Origin: Prevotella sp.
Lineage (GTDB): Bacteria; Bacteroidota; Bacteroidia; Bacteroidales; Dysgonomonadaceae
Direction of reading: 5' to 3'
Length of the DNA stretch: 45,468 nucleotides
Assembly: GCA_031273295.1 (NCBI GenBank)
Contig: JAISSD010000021.1
Span: 1-45,468 of the forward strand
Shown: positions 1 to 7,398 of the stretch, one piece after another
Layout: each line of letters begins with the position of its first letter
Numbering within the stretch: position 1 is the first letter of the stretch
Translations under genes and position numbers: made by a program
The notes under the pieces: model-generated
The model's input: only the letters and a program-made list of their open reading frames with translations
The model's database searches: none
What the model was told of the DNA's origin: nothing

Positions 1-231
1 TCGAAGCGTCTTGAGGAATTGAAGTCAGAGGGGTCTGTCGATCCGTCGGGCTTGCGTTGTACTGTCAATTCGTATCTGGGTATCATGAAGCATTACAAGT
101 CGTTTGATCTCCGGCGCAAGATAATGATGCGCCATGCCTGGGTATTCAAATACGGATGCGTCCGGCATTGCTGTTCATACTTTAAACTCAACAAATTCGC
201 AGGGAAGAATATTCCGCCGGAGGAGGGGTAG
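1..231 (+). CDS. Reverse transcriptase, C-terminal end (partial at window edge)
   Basis: The frame is open from base 1 and ends at a stop at 229-231, so only the last 76 residues are visible. The stretch around VNSYLGIMKHYKSF followed by LRRKI is typical of the thumb/C-terminal region of bacterial retroelement reverse transcriptases, particularly those of diversity-generating retroelements (family recollection, not a search). The catalytic YxDD palm motif lies outside the window. Bases 154-198 recur at 20337-20381 with 40 of 45 identical, and four of the five changes are synonymous in this frame, so both places derive from related reverse transcriptase genes. No template repeat is recognisable downstream. 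A group II intron or retron enzyme is a less likely alternative. Confidence 0.6.
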   Translation, partial: SKRLEELKSEGSVDPSGLRCTVNSYLGIMKHYKSFDLRRKIMMRHAWVFKYGCVRHCCSYFKLNKFAGKNIPPEEG

Positions 232-494
232 GGCAGGGGAGATGGAATGTGGCAGGCATAAAAAATTTTAACCGCAAAGAACGCACACACGCAGGGGCGA
301 ACCTGTGCGTTCGTCCGAACCGGATTGTTTGCGTTTGTCATCGGAGCGCGCACAAACCGCAGAGAAGGCGCAGAGTACGCAGAGAAAAAAGAACGGGTTC
401 CCCGTCAATCAAAATACAGCTTGAAAACCGGAATGTTTTGTTTTTTTTGTACCTTTGACAAAGATTAAAAAATACTCGAATCAAACGGATAAAA
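232..494. other. Intergenic stretch with 'accgcagag'-type direct repeats
   Basis: No gene is supported here. Bases 270-395 contain several imperfect copies of a purine-rich motif (AACCGCAAAGAACGC, AACCGCAGAGAAGGCGC, AGTACGCAGAG). A related piece, TTTACCGCAGAGGGCGCAA, sits upstream of the MutS-like gene at about 7366-7384. Both look like degenerate repeat debris. The kdsA promoter lies at the end of this stretch. Confidence 0.45.
450..457 (+). promoter_or_regulatory. Probable kdsA promoter, -7 element TACCTTTG
   Basis: TACCTTTG is an exact match to the Bacteroidota sigma-ABfr -7 consensus TAnnTTTG. It lies about 38 nt before the kdsA start codon. I see no convincing -33 TTTG at the usual spacing. 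Confidence 0.5.
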
Positions 495-1295
495 ATGGAT
501 ATTTCAAATCTGAAAAACGATAATTTCTTTCTGTTTGCCGGGCCTTGCGTAATAGAGGGGGAAGAAATGGCCTTGCGTATTGCCGAAAAGATAACGGCAA
601 TTACATCAAAACTTGATATACCTTATGTTTTCAAGGGTTCATACAAAAAGGCCAACCGTTCGCGCGTGGATTCTTTTACCGGTATCGGCGACGAAAAGGC
701 ATTGAAAATACTGCGGAAGGCAAGCGAAACTTTCGGCGTGCCGGTCGTTACGGATATACACGAAGCGCACGAAGCCGCCATGGTTGCCGGATATGCTGAT
801 GTATTGCAGATCCCCGCATTTCTTTGCCGCCAGACAGATTTGCTGATTGCGGCGGCTAAAACGGGAAAAACAGTGAACATCAAAAAAGGGCAGTTTCTTG
901 CACCGGACGGAATGAAGTTTGCAGCACAGAAAGTTGTTGATTCAGGGAATCATAATGTGATCATTACCGACAGGGGAACATCTTTCGGATACTCTGACCT
1001 GGTAGTGGATTTTCGCGGGATACCCGAAATGAAAGAATTTGGCTTCCCTGTGATGCTGGATGCGACACATAGTTTGCAAAAGCCGAATCAGGCCTCGGGC
1101 GTTACAGGCGGACAGCCGCAACTGATAGAAACCATGTGCAAAGCCGGTATTGCGGCGGGCGTTGACGGATTGTTTATCGAAACGCATTTCGACCCGGCCC
1201 GTGCATTATCCGATGGAGCAAATATGCTGCCGCTCGGCCAACTGGAAGGATTGCTTGAAAAACTGACAAGAATTAAAGCGGCGCTGAAAGAATGA
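495..1295 (+). CDS. kdsA: 3-deoxy-8-phosphooctulonate synthase (KDO-8-P synthase)
   Basis: Condenses phosphoenolpyruvate with arabinose-5-phosphate to KDO-8-phosphate for the lipopolysaccharide inner core; cytoplasmic. The 266-residue length is normal for the DAHP/KDO8P synthase TIM barrel. Visible signatures are AGPCVIEG near residue 15, KGSYKKANRSR near residue 48, AFLCRQTDLL near residue 107, TDRGTSFGYSDLVVDFRG near residue 159, and ETHFDPARALSDGANMLPL near the C-terminus. The Cys in GPCVIEG is the residue that marks the metal-dependent class, as in Aquifex, rather than the Asn of the E. coli metal-independent class. The stop overlaps the start of the next gene by 4 bp (ATGA), so the two are probably translationally coupled. 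Confidence 0.97.
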   Translation: MDISNLKNDNFFLFAGPCVIEGEEMALRIAEKITAITSKLDIPYVFKGSYKKANRSRVDSFTGIGDEKALKILRKASETFGVPVVTDIHEAHEAAMVAGYADVLQIPAFLCRQTDLLIAAAKTGKTVNIKKGQFLAPDGMKFAAQKVVDSGNHNVIITDRGTSFGYSDLVVDFRGIPEMKEFGFPVMLDATHSLQKPNQASGVTGGQPQLIETMCKAGIAAGVDGLFIETHFDPARALSDGANMLPLGQLEGLLEKLTRIKAALKE

Positions 1296-2005
1296 AAGTA
1301 GAGGTGTGTTTTTCTCCGGCCCTTTATCCCTACTATGCCGGCGATAATAACCGTATCACGGTTGTAGTGGATATTTTCAGGGCAACCACGACTATATGCG
1401 CCGCTTTGCAGAACGCGGCAAGGTCTGTAATTCCGGTCGCGTCTGTCGAAGAAGCGCGGGATTACAAGGCAAAAGGCTATCTTGTGGGTGCGGAGCGTAA
1501 TGTGAAACGTTGTGATTTTGCGGATTTCGGCAATTCGCCATTCGATTACGCGGCTGAGAAGGTGAAAGACATGGATATTGTATTTACTACAACGAATGGC
1601 ACGCAGGCTATCGACATGGCTAAAGATTCCGATATTCTGGCCGTTGGCGCTTTTTCGAACATCGATGCTCTGGCGGATTTTTGTTTCGGAAAGCAGAAAG
1701 ATGTATGCGTGCTTTGTGCCGGATGGAACAACCGTTTCAACATGGAAGACTCGCTTTTTGGCGGAGCTTTGGCCCGGAAATTGATTGATAAAGGCTATAA
1801 TTCCGCTTCGGACGCCACGCGGGTCGCTCTTTCGATGTGGGAAGAAGCCTTGCCGGATGTACGGAGTTATATCGACAAGGCAGAGCATATCAAGAGGCTG
1901 GAAGTTAACAGTCTGCTGGATTCGGTAGCCTATTGCCTGACCGAAAACACAGTAGATCTGGTTCCGGTATATGACAGGGAAACAAAAAGGATAAGCGTAA
2001 AGTAA
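1292..2005 (+). CDS. comB: ComB-family 2-phosphosulfolactate phosphatase
   Basis: A 237-residue member of the Mg-dependent 2-phosphosulfolactate phosphatase family. Signatures are VVVDIFRATTTICAAL near residue 24, VGAERNVKRCDFADFGNSP near residue 65, TTTNGTQAID near residue 99 and LCAGWNN near residue 140. In methanogens the enzyme makes sulfolactate for coenzyme M. Bacteroidota do not make coenzyme M, so the physiological substrate here is unknown; a sulfonate or another phosphoester are both possible. It starts inside the kdsA stop codon with a 4-bp overlap. The family call is firm, the substrate is not. Confidence 0.88.
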   Translation: MKVEVCFSPALYPYYAGDNNRITVVVDIFRATTTICAALQNAARSVIPVASVEEARDYKAKGYLVGAERNVKRCDFADFGNSPFDYAAEKVKDMDIVFTTTNGTQAIDMAKDSDILAVGAFSNIDALADFCFGKQKDVCVLCAGWNNRFNMEDSLFGGALARKLIDKGYNSASDATRVALSMWEEALPDVRSYIDKAEHIKRLEVNSLLDSVAYCLTENTVDLVPVYDRETKRISVK

Positions 2006-2040
2006 AAAACCGGACAACCTCTAAACTCATAACTGAAAAT

Positions 2041-2409
2041 ATGGCTAGCCACAACGATTTGGGTAAACAGGGAGAAGACGCCGCCGTCCGTTATCTTCAG
2101 CGAAACGGATATGAAATAATAGAGCGGAACTGGGTTTATGAAAAATACGAAATAGATATAATAGCCCGGAATAAAGAGTATATCGTATTTGTGGAAGTAA
2201 AAACCCGAAGTTCGGATCAATGGGGAAACCCGGAAGAAGCGGTGTCGGACGGAAAGATAAGAAGGATTGTGGAGGCCGCCGATTTTTACCTCAATGAATA
2301 TGATATAGATATGCCCGCCCGCTTCGACGTGATTGCGGCCATTATCCGGGCAGGCGGAACATTTGAAACAGAACATATAGACGATGCGTTTTTAGCGCCT
2401 GTAAACTAG
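2041..2409 (+). CDS. YraN/UPF0102 family nuclease-fold protein
   Basis: A 122-residue protein matching the YraN (UPF0102) family, a small restriction-endonuclease-like (PD-(D/E)XK) fold with no settled function. The N-terminal LGKQGEDAAVRYLQRNGYEI is the family hallmark. IDIIARNKEYIVFVEVKTR near residues 38-56 carries the D...ExK core that would bind metal. Length is normal. It lies 35 bp after comB on the same strand and 6 bp before the next gene, which suggests one transcript. Confidence 0.9.
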   Translation: MASHNDLGKQGEDAAVRYLQRNGYEIIERNWVYEKYEIDIIARNKEYIVFVEVKTRSSDQWGNPEEAVSDGKIRRIVEAADFYLNEYDIDMPARFDVIAAIIRAGGTFETEHIDDAFLAPVN

Positions 2410-2415
2410 ATTGTT

Positions 2416-2787
2416 ATGAATATAGAAGAAGCCCGCGAAGCCTGTATATCGATAAAAGGAGCTACCGAAACTTTTCCGTTCGGGGATGATACGCCGGTAT
2501 ATAAAGTAATGGACAAAATGTTTGCCTATATGGGATTGGAATCCCGAAACGGCGAATTCTGGCTGAATCTGAAATGCGACCCGGAAAAGGCGGTGGAGCT
2601 GCGGGAACATTATAACGGGATCAGGCCCGGCTATCATTCAAATAAAAAGTATTGGAATACAATTGTTATAGAAAGCGATGTGCCGGACGCCCTGATAGAG
2701 GAACTTGTCCGGCATTCGGTGGATGAAGTAATAAAAAAGCTGCCCAAAGTAAAGCAGGTGGAATATAACAGGTTGTTGAACGGTTAA
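2416..2787 (+). CDS. MmcQ/YjbR family protein
   Basis: A 123-residue protein of the MmcQ/YjbR family, a small double-wing DNA-binding-like fold of unproven role. Signatures are the N-terminal AREACISIKGATETFPFGDDTPVYKV region, FWLNLKCDPEKAVELREHY near residue 47, GIRPGYHSNKKYWNTIVI near residue 68, and a helical C-terminus. It is 6 bp downstream of the YraN gene and 16 bp upstream of birA, so it is probably cotranscribed. No molecular function can be assigned. Confidence 0.88.
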   Translation: MNIEEAREACISIKGATETFPFGDDTPVYKVMDKMFAYMGLESRNGEFWLNLKCDPEKAVELREHYNGIRPGYHSNKKYWNTIVIESDVPDALIEELVRHSVDEVIKKLPKVKQVEYNRLLNG

Positions 2788-2803
2788 ACGGTAGATCAAG
2801 GAT

Positions 2804-3538
2804 ATGTTTTCAATTATTCATTTTACGGAGGTCGACTCTACAAACAATTACCTGAAAGATCTTTTGCTGAAACAGGAAGTAGAAGAAGGAACTGTCGTAT
2901 CTGCGGACGTCCAGACAACGGGCAGAGGCCAGCGGGGTAATGGCTGGATTTCGGAAAAAGGCAAGAATTTATTGTTCAGCATTGTTCTTTATCCGGATAT
3001 GGTAAAGGCAAGCGAACAATTTGTCATATCCCGAATCGCATCGTTGGCTGTTGCGGAATATCTGTTGAAATATGTGGGGGATATTACGATAAAATGGCCT
3101 AACGACATATACTGGAAAGACAAAAAGATTTGCGGGATATTGATAGAGAACACATTGACAAGCGACATTGTAAGCCGGTCGGTTATTGGCGCCGGCATAA
3201 ACATTAACCAGACAACTTTCGGACGCGGCGCTCCGAATGCTGTTTCCCTGAAGCAAATAACAGGCCGGACCTATGACCTGGAAGCGATGCTGAAAGTGAT
3301 AAGAAATAATATTTTACTGCTTTATTTCGAAGTCCGGGACGGAAACGTTTCAGGGATAAACGCCCGGTACAGGGATTTGCTGTTTCGTCGCGACGGCTTT
3401 TATTTATACAACGACGGCGCGAATGATTTTTTTGCCCGTATAAAAGATGTGGAACCAAACGGGATGTTCGTACTGGAAACAGAGAACGGAGAAGAAAAGA
3501 AATTCGCTTTCAAGGAAGTCAGGTATGTTCTTTCATAG
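2804..3538 (+). CDS. birA: Biotin-[acetyl-CoA-carboxylase] ligase
   Basis: Activates biotin as biotinyl-AMP and attaches it to the biotin carrier of biotin-dependent carboxylases. At 244 residues it has only the catalytic and C-terminal domains and lacks the N-terminal helix-turn-helix of E. coli BirA, so it should not repress biotin genes. Signatures are the early DSTNNYLKDLL, the biotinyl-AMP loop TTGRGQRGNGW near residues 39-49, and KWPNDIYWKDKKICGILIE near residue 97 with the conserved catalytic Lys. It follows the MmcQ gene by 16 bp. Confidence 0.95.
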   Translation: MFSIIHFTEVDSTNNYLKDLLLKQEVEEGTVVSADVQTTGRGQRGNGWISEKGKNLLFSIVLYPDMVKASEQFVISRIASLAVAEYLLKYVGDITIKWPNDIYWKDKKICGILIENTLTSDIVSRSVIGAGININQTTFGRGAPNAVSLKQITGRTYDLEAMLKVIRNNILLLYFEVRDGNVSGINARYRDLLFRRDGFYLYNDGANDFFARIKDVEPNGMFVLETENGEEKKFAFKEVRYVLS

Positions 3539-3618
3539 ATCCACCCCGAAATAGCCCGTTTATTCCGGAATTTTAATTTTTTATACATCGAATATTTTCA
3601 ATTGTGTATAATTATGTA

Positions 3619-3626
3619 TATTTTTG
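3619..3626 (+). promoter_or_regulatory. Probable argR promoter, -7 element TATTTTTG
   Basis: TATTTTTG is an exact TAnnTTTG match 25 nt before the argR start codon. The surrounding 3580-3650 stretch is extremely A+T rich and holds partly symmetrical runs such as TGTATAATTATGTATA. Those resemble the general form of ArgR operators, so autoregulation is plausible, but this is inference from composition only. Confidence 0.45.
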
Positions 3627-3651
3627 TCGATTATTTGCATATTTATACGGA

Positions 3652-4110
3652 ATGACAAAGAGATATAGACACAAAATAATAAAGGAAGTATTACAGGCAA
3701 GCGATGTAAACAGTCAGGATATGCTTCTGAAAATACTGATAGACAGGGGTTTCGTACTCACCCAAGCCACCCTGTCGCGTGATATAAAAGAATTGAAAAT
3801 AGTAAAGGCGCCGACGGCAAAAGGGAGCTATGTATATCAGTTGCCGGAAACGATGCAAGACTTGCCGGAAGAAGAAGTCCCTTTGTCTTCCTTTGGTTTT
3901 GTAAGTATCGGATTCTCGGGCCAGCTGGCGGTAATAAAAACCCGTCCGGGTTATGCAATGGCCATGGCAGGAGAAATAGACCGCAAGGCGACGCCCTATA
4001 TACTGGGTACGGTGGCAGGCGACGACACCATACTTCTGGTGCCGGGAGAGAATGTAAGCAGGGAGGAAGTCATAACTTTGCTTTCAGCGTTTATACCGAA
4101 TATTCAATGA
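3652..4110 (+). CDS. argR: Arginine repressor ArgR
   Basis: Arginine-responsive DNA-binding regulator of arginine genes, normally a hexamer. I chose the ATG at 3652 (MTKRYRHK), giving 152 residues, the usual family length; an in-frame ATG at 3604 would add 16 residues overlapping the predicted promoter. The N-terminal winged helix contains TQATLSRDIKELKIVK near residues 40-55. The C-terminal arginine-binding domain shows GTVAGDDTILLV near residue 122. It heads a block of arginine genes, with the next gene 10 bp downstream, which fits self-regulation of the cluster. Confidence 0.95.
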   Translation: MTKRYRHKIIKEVLQASDVNSQDMLLKILIDRGFVLTQATLSRDIKELKIVKAPTAKGSYVYQLPETMQDLPEEEVPLSSFGFVSIGFSGQLAVIKTRPGYAMAMAGEIDRKATPYILGTVAGDDTILLVPGENVSREEVITLLSAFIPNIQ

Positions 4111-4120
4111 CAAGGCAACC

Positions 4121-4753
4121 ATGAACAACGTAAACGAACTTGTGGTGAAAAAGCCGGTGGAGCAACAGCCATTTACTATACAGATAGCCAACGGAAGCCA
4201 CACGAAATATGTGCAGACCATACTGGATACGATAGAGGCCGCAGCCAGGGTGAGAGGTACGGGTATTGCGAAACGCACACCCGAATATGTGGAATTAAAG
4301 ATAAGGGAAGGCAAGGCTATCATTGCCCTGAAGGGAGAGGAATTCGCCGGATTCTGCTATATGGAATCGTGGGGAAACAAGCAGTTTGTGGCCAATTCGG
4401 GGCTTATTGTGGCGGAAAATTTCAGGCAGCACGGGCTGGCAAAGAGAATCAAACAGCATGCTTTTTCGCTGGCAAGGGCGATGTTCCCGACAGCGAAAGT
4501 ATTTGGCCTTACATCGGGCGCCGCAGTCATGAAAATAAACACGGAACTGGGGTATGTGCCTGTGACCTTTGCCCAATTGACGGATGACGAGGCTTTTTGG
4601 AGGGGTTGCCAAGGCTGTGTGAATTATGATATACTTACCCGTACCGGCAGGAAGTATTGTATCTGTACGGCTATGCTTTTCGATCCTGAAAAGCAGAAAG
4701 ACAGGGAAGAGATAAAAGATATCATAAAAGACCTGAAGAAGCGGATCCCGTAG
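4121..4753 (+). CDS. GNAT acyltransferase in the arg cluster, likely N-acylglutamate synthase
   Basis: A 210-residue GNAT-fold protein. The acyl-CoA-binding region is LIVAENFRQHGLAKRIKQHAF near residues 91-111. The C-terminal third holds an unusual Cys set: WRGCQGCVNYD, then KYCICTAMLFDP. A gene of this type sits between argR and argG in Bacteroides. As I recall, it has been proposed as the enzyme that acylates glutamate in these bacteria, which use N-succinylated arginine intermediates. The window shows no classical argA or argJ, which fits that role. GNAT membership is seen directly; the substrate is inferred from neighbourhood. Confidence 0.8.
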   Translation: MNNVNELVVKKPVEQQPFTIQIANGSHTKYVQTILDTIEAAARVRGTGIAKRTPEYVELKIREGKAIIALKGEEFAGFCYMESWGNKQFVANSGLIVAENFRQHGLAKRIKQHAFSLARAMFPTAKVFGLTSGAAVMKINTELGYVPVTFAQLTDDEAFWRGCQGCVNYDILTRTGRKYCICTAMLFDPEKQKDREEIKDIIKDLKKRIP

Positions 4754-4881
4754 CTTGCATACTTTAAACGGGTAATATTTTACTTTTTTTAAATGATTGA
4801 AATTCCGAGGTTCAATGACCGGTAAATATATTTTAAAAGTAAGCGTTTAAACCGTTTTTAGTATAACCATAATATATATGG

Positions 4882-4983
4882 AACGGGCATGCAAAAGTTG
4901 CGTCAAAGAGCATGAAACAAGGTTCGGCGGCGGCAATATGCCAGAGTTCCTTATGACCATTAAAAAAAGAAATTATATATATG
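4882..4983 (+). repeat. Family A leader repeat, copy 1 (ends at argG start codon)
   Basis: An 80-bp unit at 4882-4961, bounded by AACGGGC and GACCATT, is followed by an A-rich tail that ends at the argG ATG. It is clearly related to 8730-8836, the reverse complement of 10413-10515, and 29150-29262. Shared blocks are GGGCATGCAAAAG, AGCATGAAACAAGGTTCGGC and the tail AAATTATAT. Imperfect terminal complementarity and internal hairpins suggest a structured RNA or a small non-autonomous element. The intergenic stretch 4754-4881 before it shows no gene. Confidence 0.8.
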
Positions 4984-6180
4984 AAAAAGAAAGTCGTTTT
5001 AGCATTCAGTGGAGGATTGGACACATCGTTCTGTGCAAAATATTTATCTGCCGATATGGGTTATGATGTTTATACCGCCATAGCCAATACGGGGGGATTT
5101 ACACCCGAAGAATTGAAGATCATAGAGGAAAAAGCCCGTAAATTGGGAGCAATAAAGCATGTGAGCCTTGATGTAACGCATGAATACTACGAAAAGAGTA
5201 TCAAATACATGATCTTCGGGAATGTGCTCCGCAACGGTACATATCCTGTTTCCGTGAGTTCGGAGCGTATATTTCAGGCGATAGCCATTATCGATTACGC
5301 GAAGGAAATCGGAGCCGACGCGGTAGCTCATGGCAGTACGGGCGCGGGAAACGATCAGGTGCGTTTCGACCTTACTTTCGATGTGCTTGCTCCCGAAATC
5401 GAAATTATCACGCCTACCCGCGATATGCTTCTTACCCGCGAATACGAGATCGGTTATTTGAAAGAACATGGCTATGAGGCTGATTTTACAAAGATGATAT
5501 ACTCTATCAACAAGGGTCTTTGGGGTACGAGTATAGGCGGAAAAGAAACTTTGAAACCGGAACAGGCTTTACCGGAAGAAGCTTATCCGTCTCAATTGAA
5601 AAAACACGATTCGGAAATATTGACTATCGATTTCGAACAGGGAGAGATAGCCGCAGTAAACGGTGAAAAATATGCGGACAAAGTAGACGCCGTCAGGAAA
5701 ATAGAGGAAATCGCATCGGCCTATGCCATAGGCCGCGATATGCATATCGGCGATACGATTGTCGGTATCAAGGGCCGCGTAGGTTTTGAAGCGGCCGCTC
5801 CGCTGGTGATCATCAACGCGCACAGGATGCTGGAGAAGCATACGCTTAGCAAATGGCAACAGTACTGGAAAGATCAGATAGGCAACTGGTACGGCATGTT
5901 TCTTCACGAAGCTCAATACCTGGAACCGGTAATGCGCGATATGGAGGCGTTTCTGTCAAGTTCGCAACAAAATGTAACAGGGCGCGTAAGCGTCAAACTG
6001 CAACCGTATCATTTTGCGCTTATAGGCGTGGAAAGCGATTTTGACCTGATGAAAGCCGATTTCGGCGAATATGGCGAAGTCAACAAGGCATGGACGCCGG
6101 ACGACGCGAAGGGTTTCACTAAAATTTATGCTGTTCCGACCAAGATATTTCACAGTGTGCAGAAAAAGAACGGAAAGTAA
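4981..6180 (+). CDS. argG: Argininosuccinate synthase
   Basis: Joins citrulline and aspartate with ATP to give argininosuccinate, the penultimate step of arginine synthesis. 399 residues, normal for the family. The pyrophosphatase P-loop is AFSGGLDTSFCAKYL at residues 8-22. HGSTGAGNDQVRFDLTF near residue 119 and the following TPTRDMLLTREYEI are further hallmarks. Its start codon coincides with the right end of a dispersed repeat that also precedes the DUF2752 gene, so its 5' leader may be shared with that unrelated gene. ArgR control is likely from the neighbourhood. Confidence 0.97.
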   Translation: MKKKVVLAFSGGLDTSFCAKYLSADMGYDVYTAIANTGGFTPEELKIIEEKARKLGAIKHVSLDVTHEYYEKSIKYMIFGNVLRNGTYPVSVSSERIFQAIAIIDYAKEIGADAVAHGSTGAGNDQVRFDLTFDVLAPEIEIITPTRDMLLTREYEIGYLKEHGYEADFTKMIYSINKGLWGTSIGGKETLKPEQALPEEAYPSQLKKHDSEILTIDFEQGEIAAVNGEKYADKVDAVRKIEEIASAYAIGRDMHIGDTIVGIKGRVGFEAAAPLVIINAHRMLEKHTLSKWQQYWKDQIGNWYGMFLHEAQYLEPVMRDMEAFLSSSQQNVTGRVSVKLQPYHFALIGVESDFDLMKADFGEYGEVNKAWTPDDAKGFTKIYAVPTKIFHSVQKKNGK

Positions 6181-6203
6181 ATTTTATTCAGGCATGAGAA
6201 ATT

Positions 6204-6254
6204 ATTCGTGGAAAATTTAAACGGTTTCTAACTCTGATAAATAAACATCAATGA
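6204..6254 (+). repeat. Family E leader repeat, tail portion, before argC
   Basis: The 25 bases 6204-6228 (starting ATTCGTGGAAAATTTAAACG) are identical to 19069-19093 before radC. The following AAATAAACATCAATGA is identical to the sequence ending on the start codon of the GH25 gene near 11593-11608. Here too it ends on a start codon, that of argC at 6251. Confidence 0.7.
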
Positions 6255-7219
6255 TAAAAGCGGGAATTATAGGCGGAGCCGGTTACACAGCCGGCGAATT
6301 GATAAGGATATTGATCAATCATCCGCAGGCGGAACTGGTATTTGTGAACAGCGGCAGCAATGCCGGCAACAAGCTGACTGACGTACACGGCGGCTTGTCG
6401 GGAGATACGGATATGCGTTTTACAGACCGGTTGCCTTACGGCGAGATTGATGTGTTGTTTTTCTGTACCGCCCATGGCGATACCCGGAAATTCATGGAAG
6501 CAAATGATGTACCCGGACGCCTGAAAATCATAGATCTGTCTGCGGATCACAGGCTTGAGGCGGAAGGAAATGATTTTGTCTATGGTCTGCCTGAACTGAA
6601 CAGGGAAGAAATAAAAAAATCGTCCCGTATCGCTAATCCGGGATGCTTTGCCACGGCTATACAACTGGGTTTGTTGCCATTGGCCAAAGCAGGATTGTTA
6701 AATTCCGAAATTCATGTGAATGCCATAACCGGCTCCACAGGAGCAGGCGTAAAACCGTCTGCAACCTCCCATTTCAGCTGGCGCGAAAACAATATATCCG
6801 TTTATAAAGCATTCGGGCATCAGCACCTGGCAGAGATACGCCAGTCGTTGACCCGGTTGCAGGCTGATTTTACAGCAGATATTAATTTTATACCCGTACG
6901 CGGCAATTTCACCAGAGGGATATTTGCTTCTGCCTACCTGAATTTTGCCGGAGCCATGGAAGACGCGGAGAAATTATACCGGGATTTTTACAGGGACAGA
7001 CCTTTTGTATTTGTTTCCGATAAAAACATAGACCTGAAGCAGGCGGTGAATACCAATAAATGTCTATTGCATTTGGAAAAACACGGGAACAAGCTGCTTG
7101 TCCTTTCCTGTATCGACAATCTGGTAAAAGGCGCGTCGGGACAGGCAGTGCATAATATGAACCTGATATTCGGGCTGGACGAAACGGAAGGGTTAAAAAT
7201 GAAAGCTTCGGCTTTTTGA
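6251..7219 (+). CDS. argC: N-acyl-gamma-glutamyl-phosphate reductase
   Basis: NADPH-dependent reduction of N-acetyl- (or N-succinyl-) glutamyl phosphate to the semialdehyde. 322 residues, normal length. The N-terminal nucleotide-binding GIIGGAGYTAGELIRIL is at residues 4-20. The catalytic Cys lies in NPGCFATAIQLGLLPL near residue 132, followed by TGSTGAGV. HQHLAEIRQSL near residue 190 carries the conserved His of the active site. It lies 70 bp after argG on the same strand, with a repeat-derived leader. Confidence 0.96.
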   Translation: MIKAGIIGGAGYTAGELIRILINHPQAELVFVNSGSNAGNKLTDVHGGLSGDTDMRFTDRLPYGEIDVLFFCTAHGDTRKFMEANDVPGRLKIIDLSADHRLEAEGNDFVYGLPELNREEIKKSSRIANPGCFATAIQLGLLPLAKAGLLNSEIHVNAITGSTGAGVKPSATSHFSWRENNISVYKAFGHQHLAEIRQSLTRLQADFTADINFIPVRGNFTRGIFASAYLNFAGAMEDAEKLYRDFYRDRPFVFVSDKNIDLKQAVNTNKCLLHLEKHGNKLLVLSCIDNLVKGASGQAVHNMNLIFGLDETEGLKMKASAF

Positions 7220-7240
7220 ACAATACTGCCGGCGTTCAAT

Positions 7241-7385
7241 TATCAAGGCATGGGAAATAAACGGTTTATAACAGGATATGCCGGAACGGTTGAATTTAAT
7301 GTCCTGTCCCGTATGGAATGTTGTTTTGAAACGGGCATGCTTGTTTTTTATTACCAAATGTTTTTTACCGCAGAGGGCGCAACCG
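7241..7385. repeat. Degenerate repeat pieces between argC and the MutS-like gene
   Basis: Bases 7241-7275 resemble the argC leader at 6189-6232 with an internal deletion (GGCATGGGAAAT then AAACGGTTTATAAC). Bases 7329-7342 (TGAAACGGGCATGC) are identical to the left end of family A, but the rest of the unit is missing. Bases 7366-7384 match the 'accgcagag' debris near 270-395. No gene is seen between 7220 and 7398. Confidence 0.45.
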
Positions 7386-7398
7386 GATACTTGAGAAT

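Noticed and set aside
1088-2017. A 309-codon minus-strand frame opposite comB
   Set aside because: It lies antiparallel to kdsA and comB, both certain, and its protein has no recognisable family features.
4878-5066. Plus-strand frame of 62 codons starting in family A copy 1
   Set aside because: It runs out of frame into argG and consists of repeat sequence plus an argG shadow.
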